Positions 7,581-17,060 of a stretch of DNA of 64,000 nucleotides are shown one piece after another. The DNA is from JBEKTY01 sp049515555. GTDB taxonomy: Bacteria; Planctomycetota; Planctomycetia; Pirellulales; Thermoguttaceae. The stretch is from positions 1 through 64,000 of the forward strand of contig JBEKTY010000029.1 of NCBI GenBank assembly GCA_049515555.1, given 5' to 3'. The notes under the pieces were generated by a model. The model made no database searches. It saw only the letters and a list, made by a program, of their open reading frames with translations, and had not been told where the DNA came from. The position numbers and the translations under genes are program-made. Position 1 is the first letter of the stretch, and the number at the start of each line of letters is the position of its first letter.

Positions 7581-8504
7581 GTGATCCTTTCGGCCGGCCT
7601 CAGCCCCGCTTGGCAGCAGATCCTCGTCGTCGACCGCTTTCGCGTGGGTGAAGTGAATCGTGCGGGCCAGGCGGTGTGGTGCAGCTCGGGCAAGGTCCTG
7701 AACGCGGGCATCGCCGTACACTGCCTGGGCTGCCCGGGGTTGGTTCTGGCCCCCGTAGGCGGGCCGCCGCTCGCGGCCATCGACCGCGAGCTAGCCGACC
7801 TGGGCGTGCCGCGGCGGTGGATTGTCACCCAGTCGGCCACCCGGGTCTGCACGACGATCCTCGATGGCGCCGGCGGCACGACGACCGAGCTGGTCGAGGA
7901 GGGCCGGCCGCTGACGGCCGGCGAGCTGGCGGCCTTCCGCGCCGGCTACGCGGAGGAGGCGGGGCGGGCCGAGGCGGTCGTGCTCATCGGCTCGCTGCCC
8001 CGCCGAACGCCCCTGTCGCTGTACCGCGAGCTGCTCCAGGAAACGCCCTGCCCGGCGGTACTCGACTTTTCCGGTCCGGGCCTGCTCAGCGTGCTGGACC
8101 TCAAGCCGCTGGTGGTCAAGCCGAACCGCGAGGAGCTTTCGCGGACCGTGGGCCGCCCCTTGTCCGCCGACCGCCAAGTGCTCGACGCCATGCGGGAACT
8201 GAACCGCCGCGGAGCGGCCTGGGTGGTCGTTACGCAAGGGGTGGGGGCGGTGTGGGTCAGCTCGTCGAGTCGGGCCTACCGCCTGCACCCGCCGCCGGTC
8301 GCGGCAGTGGTCAATCCGATCGGCTCGGGCGATGCCTTGGCGGCGGGCATCGCCTGCTCGCTGCGCCAGGGCCGCGAGATGGTCGAGGCGGTCCGCTGGG
8401 GCGTGGCCGCGGCGTGCGACAACCTGGGGCAACTGCTGCCCTGCCGCGTCGCCCCGCCCCGCATCGAGGAGCTGGCCGTGAGGGTGCGGGTCGAGCCAGT
8501 GTGA
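7581..8504 (+). CDS. PfkB-family sugar kinase (1-phosphofructokinase/LacC-like)
   Basis: 307 residues from GTG 7581, with GGAG at 7569-7572. The frame is open upstream but overlaps the dehydrogenase and a palindrome. The N-terminus LSAGLSPAWQQ replaces the usual TLNPAID opening of the FruK/LacC branch. G-K-V-L-N-A-G (about 35-41) is the substrate-binding GKGxNVA region in altered form. VVKPNREEL and VVVTQGVGAVWV are standard, and the C-terminal NPIGSGDALAAG block (N245 to G256) carries the catalytic Asp251. The family phosphorylates sugars or sugar phosphates with ATP. The altered N-terminal motifs prevent naming the substrate. Confidence 0.85.
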   Translation: MILSAGLSPAWQQILVVDRFRVGEVNRAGQAVWCSSGKVLNAGIAVHCLGCPGLVLAPVGGPPLAAIDRELADLGVPRRWIVTQSATRVCTTILDGAGGTTTELVEEGRPLTAGELAAFRAGYAEEAGRAEAVVLIGSLPRRTPLSLYRELLQETPCPAVLDFSGPGLLSVLDLKPLVVKPNREELSRTVGRPLSADRQVLDAMRELNRRGAAWVVVTQGVGAVWVSSSSRAYRLHPPPVAAVVNPIGSGDALAAGIACSLRQGREMVEAVRWGVAAACDNLGQLLPCRVAPPRIEELAVRVRVEPV

Positions 8505-8567
8505 GCCGGTGGGCCGCGGCCGGTAAGAACAGGGGAATGGGGGCCGGTTATTGATGCCGTGGTTGAT

Positions 8568-8600
8568 TGTGGAAAGCTTCGGCGCTTTCCCACAATCGCC
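8568..8600. repeat. Hairpin downstream of the PfkB gene
   Basis: ATTGTGGAAAGC and GCTTTCCCACAAT form a near-perfect stem with a short loop, about 65 bp after the kinase stop codon. No T-run follows, so a terminator role is uncertain. Confidence 0.4.
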
Positions 8601-8652
8601 CAGGGCGATCGTATGTGTCCTATAGGTCCTATGTGACCTATGTGTGCCTCCC

Positions 8653-8923
8653 TCACCCGTCCAGGACGATCTCCAGGCGGTCGCCGGTTTGGAGCAGCAG
8701 ATCGTCGGCCAGGGTGATTTCGGCTCGGCCGGGCTTGGCGGTGAGCGTGGCCGGCAGGGGCTTGCCGTTTAGCGATAGCGTGGCCTTGGCGGGGCGCAGG
8801 CCGTCGGGCGTGGCGAAGGCCAGCGTTCGCAGGCGGAGGCGGCCCGCGGCCAGGGCCAGCGACTGTTGCTGGGCTTGCCCGGTGCGCTTTTGCGTGAACG
8901 CGCCCCAGCCCTCGGCGGTCAGC
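8653..8923 (-). pseudogene. Duplicated C-terminal fragment of a GH116-type gene
   Basis: About 90 codons (from AEGWGAFTQKR to RLEIVLDG and a stop) are almost identical to the last 90 codons of the GH116 gene at 18483-21755. The match begins abruptly near 8923. Upstream sequence differs and offers no start, signal or catalytic domain. The sequence past the stop also matches: a segment GGCCGG-AAGAACAGG...GGTTATTGATGCCGTGG occurs at 8519-8565 and again at 18327-18370. It is therefore the relic of a second GH116 copy or a partial segmental duplication. Isolated differences (for example QQQS for QRHS) show that the copies have diverged. Confidence 0.8.
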
Positions 8924-9215
8924 CCGGTCAGCAACGTCCGGTAGCAGTGGCAGCATCCCAATCCCACCGGAGGGGGTTTACAATCCAAGCACTGGTGTGG
9001 TATCATCATCCGCAGTCCTGATCACATAAGCCAGGTCCGCCGTACGCGCGCTCATCTTCTCTCGTAAGCGGCTCTCCCAGCGGTTGCGTATCAGTTCGCT
9101 TTGCCTCGCAAGGCCCACACCGGATCGTGGCGGTCCATTGGGCGGCCAGTTGTAGCTGGCTGTGAGGCCATCCACCCACGGAAGGTTTCTCTGTTCTTAC
9201 GTAAGGCGGTAAGCC

Positions 9216-9455
9216 GTGCATCTACTAACGGTTAGTGACAACCGTGTCCGTCCCCACGGGATTGCAGAGGCGGCGATGGAGTGTCTACATAACAGCCCGT
9301 ACGAAGCCTTGAGAAGAGTCTCGTGCGAGTGCAAACACGGCGTCCTTTTTCTAAGAGGTCACCTGTTCAGCTTCCACGAAACGCAAATGGCCCAAGAAAC
9401 CGTGGCCCAGATTGGCGGCGTGACCCAGGTGGTCAATGAAGTGGAAGTGGACTGA
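9216..9455 (+). CDS. Short BON-domain protein
   Basis: 79 residues from GTG 9216. An internal ATG at 9276 would remove the first BON helix. The sequence ALRRVSCECKHGVLFLRGHL...AQETVAQIGGVTQVVNEVEV has the helix, GxVxLxGxV strand and VxGVxxVxNxxxV pattern of a single BON domain, known from OsmY and related proteins and thought to contact membranes or other proteins. No signal peptide is visible, so it is probably cytoplasmic. Single-BON proteins of this size recur in planctomycetes. It has no operon partner. Confidence 0.6.
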   Translation: MHLLTVSDNRVRPHGIAEAAMECLHNSPYEALRRVSCECKHGVLFLRGHLFSFHETQMAQETVAQIGGVTQVVNEVEVD

Positions 9456-9796
9456 GTGCACTCGAATTGCAGACAGGATTACGAGGCAACCTGATTGGGA
9501 GAGGCGTGTATTATGTCTATTCCAACAATGAAGCGTTTTCCGTCTGGGGAATAGAAAATGCGTTACTGCTGATTACGGTTGCTCGCCGACGATCAGGAGA
9601 GAACGTGGAGCTAATCGGTTAGGGTTTCTTTCCAGGATTGATGGCCTTCCCCAGTTGACTTGAGCAAAGGCCGCCACGCTCCTGCCGGCGACACGCCGGC
9701 CACACGCGTGGGCAGTCACCTGCCCTGACCGGTCCCGGCCACGGTCGCGCGGCTCGGCGGAACGTACAGCAAACAACTGTAGCAGGAGAATCTCGC
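9456..9796. other. Intergenic region, nothing firm
   Basis: A short frame, GTG 9506 to TAG 9622 (38 codons, containing AFSVWGIENALLLITVARR), follows a GGGAGAGG sequence. It has no family I recognise and could be a gene remnant. An AGGAGA ribosome site for the next gene lies at 9782-9787. Nothing else is seen. Confidence 0.3.
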
Positions 9797-12103
9797 ATGG
9801 CACGAACCTTGGAAATCCGCAAGCTCGCGTTTATCGGCGATTACCCGCCGCGCAGGTGCGGCATCGCCACCTTCACCTCCGATCTGCACAATGCCATCGC
9901 GAGCCAGTATCCCGACAGCGACTACATCGTCGTGCCGGTGAACGACGTTCCCCAAGGCTACGACTATCCGCCGGAGGTCCGTTTCGAATTCCAGGAGCAG
10001 GATCTGGACTCGTATCGCCGCGCGGCCGATTTTCTCAACTTCAGCAACACCGACCTTGTCTCGTTGCAGCACGAGTACGGCATTTACGGCGGGCCGGCCG
10101 GCCGGCACATCCTCGGATTGCTGCGCGACCTGCGCATGCCGGTGGTTTCCACTTTGCACACCATCCTGCGCGAGCCCAACCACGAGCAACGCTGCGTGAT
10201 GGAGGAGTTGGCCGGACTCTCGGCCCGGCTGATCACCATGTCGGAACGCGGCAAGTCGTTCCTGACGGAGATCTACGGCGTTCCCGAACACAAAATCGGC
10301 GTGATCGCCCACGGCATTCCCAACGTGCCGTTGGTGGATCCCAACTTCTATAAGGACCAGTTCGGCGTCGAGGGCAAACACGTCCTGCTGACCTTCGGGC
10401 TGTTGGCGCCCAACAAGGGGATCGAATACGTGCTCCGCGCACTGCCCGAGGTGATTCGGGAGTTTCCCAACGTGATTTACATGGTCCTGGGCGCCACGCA
10501 TCCCAACCTGTTGCGCGACCAGGGGGAGAGTTACCGTTTGAGCCTGGAGCGCTTGGCGTGGGACCTGGGGATTGGCAAGCACGTTATCTTTTACAACCGT
10601 TTTGTCGAACTGCACGAGTTGACGGAGTTCATTGCGGCCTCTGACATTTACATCACCCCCTACCTCAATGCGGCGCAAGTCACCTCCGGGACGCTGGCCT
10701 ACGCCTTCGGTTGCGGGCAGGCGGTCATCTCCACCCCCTATTGGCACGCGGAAGAGTTGTTGGCCGACAACCGCGGCTTGCTGGTGCCGTTTGCCGACTC
10801 GGCCGCGATCGCCCGGGAGATTTGCGGCCTGCTCCACGACGAACCGCGCCGCCACGCCATGCGTAAGCGGGCCTACCTGCTGGGGCGGGAGATGATCTGG
10901 AGCCACGTGGCGCTGTTGTATATGGAATCGTTTCAGCGGGTGCGGCGCAGTCGGATCGAGTTCCCCATCAAGCCGCTGGCGATCCCCACGCTCGAAGAGC
11001 GGCCCTGGGAACTTCCCCGCTGGCGGCTGGACCATCTGCTGCGAATGACCGACTCGACGGGGATGTTCCAGCACGCCTGCTTCGCCCTGCCCAGTTTCGC
11101 CGAGGGATACTGCACCGACGACAACGCCCGGGCCTTGCTCTTGACCGTCCTCTTGGCGGAGATCGGGCAGGATTCGCCGGAACTCCAGCAGGCGGGGACG
11201 ACGTATGCCGCCTTCCTCAACTCCGCCTTCGACTGGGAGAAGCGTCGCTTCCGCAACTTCCTGGGCTTCGATCGCCGCTGGCTCGAACAGGTCGGCTCGG
11301 ACGATTGCTTCGGCAGGGCCATGTGGGCCATGGGGGCGTGCATCGGCCGATCCAAACGGCTCAACCTTCCCTCCTGGGCCGTGCAGACCTTCGATCGTGC
11401 CCTGCCGACCTGCACCGAGCTCACTTCGCCCCGCGCTTGGGCCTCGACGCTCTTGGGAGTGCACGAGTATTGCCGGCGGCTCAGCGGCGACCGGCTGGTC
11501 AATCAATTGCGCGACAGCTTCAGCGGCCGGCTGATCGAGCTCTACGAACACACCGCGTCCGACGACTGGCAGTGGTTCGAAGACGTCGTCAGCTACGACA
11601 ACGCCAAGCTCCCGCACGCCCTGATCCTTAGCGGCCGCTGGACGAGCAACGGCCGGGCGATGGAGGTCGGCCTGCGCACGCTCCGCTGGCTGACCGACCT
11701 TCAGCGTTCCCCGCGCGGTCATTTCCGGCCCATCGGCAACAACGGGTTCTGCCGCCGCGGCCAGGAGCCGGCCGACTTCGACCAGCAGCCGATCGAGGCC
11801 CAGGCCATGGTCTCCGCGACCATCGAGGCCTATCACGCCACGGAGGACCCCTTCTGGCTCAACGAGGCCCGCAGGGTCTTCGACTGGTTCCTCGGCGGCA
11901 ACGATCTCGGCGCGGAGTTGTACGACGCGCGCACCGGCGGCTGCCGCGACGGCTTGCACCAGGATCGGGCCAATCAGAACCAGGGCGCCGAATCGACGCT
12001 TTCCTTCCTGCTGGCGCTGGCGGAGTTGAAGTCGCTGGAGGCCTCGCTGGCCGCTTTCCGCCGTGCCGGCGACGTCGACCGCGGCTCCCATCGCCTTCAG
12101 TAG
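9797..12103 (+). CDS. GT4-type glycosyltransferase fused to a six-hairpin glycosidase-like domain
   Basis: 768 residues from ATG 9797. Residues about 8-385 are a GT-B glycosyltransferase of family 4: the acceptor half starts FIGDYPPRRCGIATFTSDL, and the donor half has FGLLAPNKGIEYVLRALPEV and TSGTLAYAFGCGQAVISTPYWHAEEL. Residues about 405-745 are an alpha-helical domain (CTDDNARALLL, WAMGACIG, EDVVSYDNAKLPHALI, FDQQPIEAQAMV) like the (alpha/alpha)6 domains of six-hairpin glycosidases. Proteins with this architecture are known and often sit beside GH130 mannoside phosphorylases, but none is present here. It has no signal peptide, so a cytoplasmic role in glycan or glycoconjugate synthesis is likely. 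Substrate unknown. Confidence 0.85.
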   Translation: MARTLEIRKLAFIGDYPPRRCGIATFTSDLHNAIASQYPDSDYIVVPVNDVPQGYDYPPEVRFEFQEQDLDSYRRAADFLNFSNTDLVSLQHEYGIYGGPAGRHILGLLRDLRMPVVSTLHTILREPNHEQRCVMEELAGLSARLITMSERGKSFLTEIYGVPEHKIGVIAHGIPNVPLVDPNFYKDQFGVEGKHVLLTFGLLAPNKGIEYVLRALPEVIREFPNVIYMVLGATHPNLLRDQGESYRLSLERLAWDLGIGKHVIFYNRFVELHELTEFIAASDIYITPYLNAAQVTSGTLAYAFGCGQAVISTPYWHAEELLADNRGLLVPFADSAAIAREICGLLHDEPRRHAMRKRAYLLGREMIWSHVALLYMESFQRVRRSRIEFPIKPLAIPTLEERPWELPRWRLDHLLRMTDSTGMFQHACFALPSFAEGYCTDDNARALLLTVLLAEIGQDSPELQQAGTTYAAFLNSAFDWEKRRFRNFLGFDRRWLEQVGSDDCFGRAMWAMGACIGRSKRLNLPSWAVQTFDRALPTCTELTSPRAWASTLLGVHEYCRRLSGDRLVNQLRDSFSGRLIELYEHTASDDWQWFEDVVSYDNAKLPHALILSGRWTSNGRAMEVGLRTLRWLTDLQRSPRGHFRPIGNNGFCRRGQEPADFDQQPIEAQAMVSATIEAYHATEDPFWLNEARRVFDWFLGGNDLGAELYDARTGGCRDGLHQDRANQNQGAESTLSFLLALAELKSLEASLAAFRRAGDVDRGSHRLQ

Positions 12104-12263
12104 GGGGTTGAATGCTTGCCGGACTCGCTAACATCCGGAAATAACACAGACTGGGGGGTTGTTACGCGATAGACTTCGCCCATCCTCCGCATCTTCGGTA
12201 ATCTACGATAGCACTGCGGCAAACCACGCACCCCGCTGACCGATCGGGTTTCGCGGGGGGCAA

Positions 12264-12291
12264 TTGAGTTTTCCCCTCTTATCGCTATATT
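12264..12291 (+). promoter_or_regulatory. Candidate sigma-70-type promoter of the signalling cluster
   Basis: TTGAGT (12264-12269) and TATATT (12286-12291) are separated by 16 bases, about 130 bp upstream of the CheB-CheR gene. They lie in the most A+T-rich stretch of that gap. The call rests on motif match only. Confidence 0.35.
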
Positions 12292-12419
12292 GAGGGCATC
12301 GGCCGCTTGGGCAGTACCACGCTACACCGAATTGGGCGTGCCGAGAGCTACTGCGGCGTTGGCGCGGCTTTTCCGCACGTCCTGCCGCACGGAGTTGGCC
12401 CGCTGCAAGGAGACGAACC

Positions 12420-15188
12420 GTGAAAAAGCCAGCCAAACCCGAACGGAAACAAGCCTCTTCGAAAAAGCAGAAACCTGCCCGTCCCGGACCTCAAGGCGCG
12501 CCGCCCAAAGAGGGCCGCCCGCGCAGTTCGGAAGCTGCCTTCCCTATCGTCGGCATCGGCGCTTCCGCCGGGGGGCTGGAGGCGCTGGAGCTCTTCTTGG
12601 GGAAAGTGCCGGAAGGCAGCGGCATGGCCTTTGTCATCGTCCAGCACCTGGACCCGACCCACAAGGGCATGATGGCGGAACTGCTGCAGCGCGGCACCGC
12701 CATGCAGGTCATCCAGGTCAAGGATCGCACCCGCGTCCGGCCGGACTGCGTGTATGTGATCCCGCCGAACAGTGACATGTCCATCCTGCACGGTGTGCTG
12801 CACCTGCTCGCCCCGGTGGCGCCGCGGGGCCTGCGCCTGCCCATTGATTTCTTCTTCCGCTCCCTGGCCGATGACCGGCAGGACCAGAGCATCGGCGTGA
12901 TCCTCTCGGGCATGGGCTCCGACGGCACGCTGGGCCTGCGGGCGATCAAGGAAAAAGCCGGGGTGGTGTTTGTACAGGAACCGGCGTCGGCCAAATTCGA
13001 CGGCATGCCCGGTAGCGCCGTTGACGCCGGGTTGGCCGACATCGTCGCCCCGGTGGAGGAGCTTCCCGGCAAGATCATCGCCTTTCTCCACCACGCGCCC
13101 CGCATCGCCAGGCCCGGACTTGCCCAGGAAGACAAAGCCGAGAGCGGCCTGGAAAAGGTCGTGATCCTGCTGCGGGCGAAGACGGGCCACGACTTTTCCC
13201 TGTACAAGAAGACCACCGTCTACCGCCGCATCGAGCGGCGCATGGGCATCCACCAGATCGACAGGATTGCCAGCTATGTCCGGCTCTTGCAGGAGAATCC
13301 CCAGGAACTGGATCTGCTGTTCAAGGAGCTTCTGATCGGGGTAACGAGTTTTTTCCGCGACCCGGCGGCGTGGGAACAGTTGAAGAACGAGGTCATCCCG
13401 GCGCTGCTGGCCGGGCGCCCGCCCAGTCAGGCGCTGCGGGCCTGGGTGGCCGGCTGCGCGACCGGGGAGGAGGCTTTTTCCCTGGCCATCGTCTTCAGAG
13501 AGGCGATGGAAACTCACAAGCCGGCCGGGGACACTACGCTCCAGATCTTCGCCACCGACCTGGACCGCGAGGCCGTGGAGAGAGCACGCGAGGCCGTTTT
13601 CCCGGCCAACATTGCCGCCGACGTGTCGGCGGAGCGCCTGGGCCGGTTTTTCGTCAAGGTCGAGCGCGGCTACCAGGTCGCCAAGCCCATCCGCGAGATG
13701 GTGGTCTTTGCCCCGCACAACCTCATCAGGGATCCCCCCTTTACCAGGCTCGACATCTTGAGCTGCCGAAACCTGCTCATCTACCTGACCCCGGAATTGC
13801 AGAAAAAACTGCTGCCGCTCTTTCACTATAGTCTGAATCCGGGGGGCTTCCTGTTTTTGGGAAACGCGGAGACCACCGGCAACTTTACCGACCTCTTCGC
13901 GCCGCCGGCGGGCAAAGGGCGGCTCTACCGCCGGCTCGGGTCGGCCCTGCGGGCGGAGCCGGTCGCGTTTCCCTCCGCGTTTGTCGCCCCCGTACCGGAC
14001 GCGCCGCCCAAGGCACTGCAGCCGGCGGCCAACCTGCAGTCGCTGGCGGATCAAGTGCTCTTGCAGTGCTACTCCCCGGCGGCCGTGCTGATCAACAACA
14101 AAGGCGACATCCTGTACATCAGCGGGCGAACGGGCAAATACCTGGAGCCCCCGGCCGGCAAGACCAACTGGAACATCTTTGCCATGGCCCGCGAAGGGCT
14201 GCGCCATGAGCTGACCGGCGCCTTGCAGAAGGCCCTCCGGCAAAAAGGCGCGGCGACCCTCAGGAACGTGGTCGTGAAGACCAACGGCGGGACGCAGGCG
14301 GTGGACCTCACCGTGCGGCCCCTGGAAGAGCCGGAGGAGCTGCGCGGGTCGGTGATGATCGTCTTTGCGGACGTTGCCACGCCCCCCGAAACCAAGCCGG
14401 CCGGTAAGCCCCAGCGCGGACCTGCCCGCAGCGCCCGGCTGGCGGAAATGGAGCGGGAGATCGAGCAACTTCGTCAGGAGCTGCGGACCACCCGCGAAGA
14501 AATGCAGACGTCCCAGGAAGAACTCAAATCCACCAACGAGGAACTCCAGTCCACCAACGAGGAACTCCAGTCCACCAACGAGGAACTGACGACCTCCAAG
14601 GAAGAGATGCAGTCCATGAACAACGAGTTGCAGGTCAAGGTGGACGATCTGTTTCGGACGAGCAGCGACCTGAAGAACCTGTTGGACACCACGGACATCG
14701 CCACCTTGTTTCTGGACAACGCGCTCCGCGTGCGGCGGTTCAGTAGCCAGACGACGAAGATCACCCAACTGATCGCCAGCGACGTGGGCCGGCCCATCAC
14801 CGATATCGCCTCCGACCTCTTCTACCCCGAACTGGGCGAGGATGTGCGGCAAGTGCTGCGGACGCTGGGCAGCGCGGAGAAGCAGGTCGCCGCCCGCGAC
14901 GGGCGCTGGTTTACCGCGCGCATTCTGCCCTACCGCACGCTGGAGAACAAGATCGACGGCGTGGCGATCAGCTTTGTGGACATCACCGTTTCCAAGACGC
15001 TGGAGGCGGAGCTGCGGAAATCGCAAGCCGATTTGGAAAAACACATCGTGGCACAAGACGTGAAGCTGGATCAGGCCGGGGAGAGGTTGCAGGCTGAAAT
15101 GCAACGCAGCCAACGCGAGAAGGCCGCCGGAACCATTCCGGGATCCGGCGAAACAGCGGGGGTCAGCGATGAAAAAGGGCCAGGATAA
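12420..15188 (+). CDS. CheB-CheR fusion with PAS domains
   Basis: 922 residues from GTG 12420, with AAGGAGA upstream. Order: basic Lys-rich leader (1-40); CheB methylesterase (about 41-225) with GASAGGLEAL (catalytic Ser), QHLDPTHKG (His) and SGMGSDGTLG (Asp); CheR methyltransferase (about 246-500) with WVAGCATGEEAFSLAI for S-adenosylmethionine binding, FATDLDREAVERAR and CRNLLIYL; a PAS-like domain (about 540-650); a coiled coil of repeated EELQSTN heptads (about 675-745); and a second PAS domain to about 860. The family combines methylesterase and methyltransferase activities and is often found with histidine kinases outside chemotaxis operons. No chemoreceptor gene is nearby. The end overlaps the next gene by 20 bp, so translational coupling is likely. 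Confidence 0.95.
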   Translation: MKKPAKPERKQASSKKQKPARPGPQGAPPKEGRPRSSEAAFPIVGIGASAGGLEALELFLGKVPEGSGMAFVIVQHLDPTHKGMMAELLQRGTAMQVIQVKDRTRVRPDCVYVIPPNSDMSILHGVLHLLAPVAPRGLRLPIDFFFRSLADDRQDQSIGVILSGMGSDGTLGLRAIKEKAGVVFVQEPASAKFDGMPGSAVDAGLADIVAPVEELPGKIIAFLHHAPRIARPGLAQEDKAESGLEKVVILLRAKTGHDFSLYKKTTVYRRIERRMGIHQIDRIASYVRLLQENPQELDLLFKELLIGVTSFFRDPAAWEQLKNEVIPALLAGRPPSQALRAWVAGCATGEEAFSLAIVFREAMETHKPAGDTTLQIFATDLDREAVERAREAVFPANIAADVSAERLGRFFVKVERGYQVAKPIREMVVFAPHNLIRDPPFTRLDILSCRNLLIYLTPELQKKLLPLFHYSLNPGGFLFLGNAETTGNFTDLFAPPAGKGRLYRRLGSALRAEPVAFPSAFVAPVPDAPPKALQPAANLQSLADQVLLQCYSPAAVLINNKGDILYISGRTGKYLEPPAGKTNWNIFAMAREGLRHELTGALQKALRQKGAATLRNVVVKTNGGTQAVDLTVRPLEEPEELRGSVMIVFADVATPPETKPAGKPQRGPARSARLAEMEREIEQLRQELRTTREEMQTSQEELKSTNEELQSTNEELQSTNEELTTSKEEMQSMNNELQVKVDDLFRTSSDLKNLLDTTDIATLFLDNALRVRRFSSQTTKITQLIASDVGRPITDIASDLFYPELGEDVRQVLRTLGSAEKQVAARDGRWFTARILPYRTLENKIDGVAISFVDITVSKTLEAELRKSQADLEKHIVAQDVKLDQAGERLQAEMQRSQREKAAGTIPGSGETAGVSDEKGPG

Positions 15189-16617
15189 CTCAGCCGGTGC
15201 GGCCGCGCTGCGCCGCCGGGCGGAAGCGCGGTTCAAAGAGAAGCAGAGCAGCCGGGGGTCGGAAGCCGGAGGTCCAAGGGCGGCGGTAGAAACGCAGCGG
15301 CTCGTCCACGAGCTGGAAGTCCACCAGATTCAGTTGGAGATGCAGAACGAGGAGCTGCTTCGGACGCGGGCCGAGGTGGAGGCGATCCTTGCCCAATACA
15401 CCGACCTCTACGACTTTGCCCCCGTGGGCTACTTCACCCTGGGGCGCGACGGAGCGATCCGCCGGGTGAACCTCACCGGGGCGAGCCTGCTGGGAGTGGA
15501 TCGCTGCGGGCTGGTGAACCGGCGCTTCGGGCTGTTCGTTTCCGCTGATTCCCGCCCCGCCTTCGACGCCTTCCTGAAGAAAGTATTTGAAAGCCAGGCG
15601 AAAGAGACCTCTGAGCTGGCGCTTCGGAAAGAGGCGAATGACCCGTTCTGGGCGCGCATCGATGCAAGAGCCAGCGAGGATGGTCAGGAGTGCCGCGCCG
15701 CGGTGGTGGATGTCACTGAGCGCAAGCGGGTGGAAGCCGAGGTCGAAGCGGCGCAGGAAAAGCTGTCTGTGGAGCAACGGCGCGGGCAGCGCCGCTTGCA
15801 CAAGCTCAACCGGGAACTCGATCGTCGCAACCGCGAGTTGCAGGATTTCGTGCAAGTGGCCTCGCACGACCTCCGCGCCCCACTGGTGAACATTCGGGGG
15901 TTCGGCGACATGTTGGCGTCGGCCTGCGACCGGGCCCGAACCGCCGTCGCTCGCATCCAAGACGCAGAGTCCCTCAGAGCCCAACTTCTGCCGCTGTTGG
16001 ACCAGGAGATCCCGGAGTCGCTGGGGTACATCCGCGCCGGCTCGAGCAGGATGGATGCACTGCTGGCGGGACTGCTGAACGTCTCGCGAATCGGCAGCGC
16101 TGCCCTGGCGATCGAACAACTCGACATGAACCAGATGCTGGCCGAGACCGTCAAGTCGATGGAGTTCTCTGTGGAGCAGGCAGGCGCGACGGTACAAGTG
16201 GATGCCTTGCCCCCGTGCCGCGGAGACGCCACCCAACTTGGCCAGGTCTTCTCCAACCTGCTCGATAATGCACTCAAGTATCTTGACCCGAGCAGACCCG
16301 GGGTCATCCGGGTGTCTGCACACCAGAAGCGGAACGAGGTGCTCTATTGCGTGGAAGACAATGGCATTGGGATCGATGCGGAACACCAGGACGTGATTTT
16401 CGGGCTCTTCTATCGCCTCAACCCGGATCGAGGTGGTGGACAAGGGTTGGGCCTGACCATCGTACGACGATCTCTTGACCGGCAGCGCGGAAAGATCTGG
16501 TTGGAATCGACGCCCAACCAGGGGAGCAAGTTCTTTGTTTCGCTACCCCCCGCACCGTTGCCTGAATCCGCGCGCTCCAAACTCCATCGACAATCGGAAA
16601 CCGAGGTCCGACGATGA
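15169..16617 (+). CDS. PAS-containing sensor histidine kinase
   Basis: 482 residues from ATG 15169. A coiled N-terminus (HELEVHQIQLEMQNEELLRTR) leads into a PAS domain (about 75-185: YDFAPVGYFTLGRDG). The HisKA domain has the H-box SHDLRAPLVNIRGFG with the predicted phospho-acceptor His233. The ATPase domain shows NLLDNALKYL (N box), VEDNGIGID (G1) and GGGQGLGLTIVRR (G2). No transmembrane segment is seen, so the kinase is cytoplasmic. Its H-box and short dimerisation region are of the phytochrome-like kinase type that pairs with Rcp1-like regulators, as here: the next gene is such a regulator and overlaps by four bases (ATGA). Signal unknown. Confidence 0.95.
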   Translation: MKKGQDNSAGAAALRRRAEARFKEKQSSRGSEAGGPRAAVETQRLVHELEVHQIQLEMQNEELLRTRAEVEAILAQYTDLYDFAPVGYFTLGRDGAIRRVNLTGASLLGVDRCGLVNRRFGLFVSADSRPAFDAFLKKVFESQAKETSELALRKEANDPFWARIDARASEDGQECRAAVVDVTERKRVEAEVEAAQEKLSVEQRRGQRRLHKLNRELDRRNRELQDFVQVASHDLRAPLVNIRGFGDMLASACDRARTAVARIQDAESLRAQLLPLLDQEIPESLGYIRAGSSRMDALLAGLLNVSRIGSAALAIEQLDMNQMLAETVKSMEFSVEQAGATVQVDALPPCRGDATQLGQVFSNLLDNALKYLDPSRPGVIRVSAHQKRNEVLYCVEDNGIGIDAEHQDVIFGLFYRLNPDRGGGQGLGLTIVRRSLDRQRGKIWLESTPNQGSKFFVSLPPAPLPESARSKLHRQSETEVRR

Positions 16618-17060
16618 AAGAAGACACCGTGATCCTGCTGGCCGAAGACGACGACGGGCACGCGGCACTGACCCGAATGGCTCTGCGAGAGGTCGGCGTG
16701 AACAACCAGATCATTCGATTCAGGGACGGACAGGAAACGGTAGACTTCCTCTTCGGCAGCGGCCAGGGACCTTCACGCGAGGCGGACGTCCACTATCTCC
16801 TCCTTCTGGATCTGCGCATGCCCAAGGTCGACGGCATTGCAGTCCTTCGACGGATCAGGCAAGACGAGCAAGTGCGGCGGATGCCGGTCGTTGTACTGAG
16901 CACTACCGACAATCCGCACGAAATCAAGACGTGCAAGAGCCTGCACTGTAGTTGCTATGTCGTCAAGCCTGCCGGGTACGAAGCATTCGCCGCGGCCCTG
17001 CAGCAGGTAAGAGCCTTCCTTGAGCACCGCCACACACCACGGACGACCGGCCAAAGCTAG
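16614..17060 (+). CDS. Single-domain response regulator (Rcp1-like)
   Basis: 148 residues, a lone receiver domain. Acidic residues LLAEDDDGH hold Mg2+, the phospho-acceptor is Asp66 in LLLDLRMPKVDG, the switch residue lies in VVVLSTT, and the conserved Lys is in YVVKPAGYEAF. The stretch NNQIIRFRDGQETVDFLFG is typical of the Rcp1 branch that works with phytochrome-like kinases. It has no output domain, so it should pass the phosphoryl group on or bind a partner. The start overlaps the kinase stop (ATGA). The CsrA-receiver gene follows after a 254-bp leader. Confidence 0.95.
   Translation: MKEDTVILLAEDDDGHAALTRMALREVGVNNQIIRFRDGQETVDFLFGSGQGPSREADVHYLLLLDLRMPKVDGIAVLRRIRQDEQVRRMPVVVLSTTDNPHEIKTCKSLHCSCYVVKPAGYEAFAAALQQVRAFLEHRHTPRTTGQS

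Noticed and set aside
9716..12091. Minus-strand frame of 791 codons opposite the glycosyltransferase
   Set aside because: Exact antisense of a conserved protein, with no motifs of its own.
12348..15236. Minus-strand frame of 962 codons opposite the CheB-CheR gene
   Set aside because: Antisense shadow; the heptad repeats of the sense gene explain its repetitive sequence.
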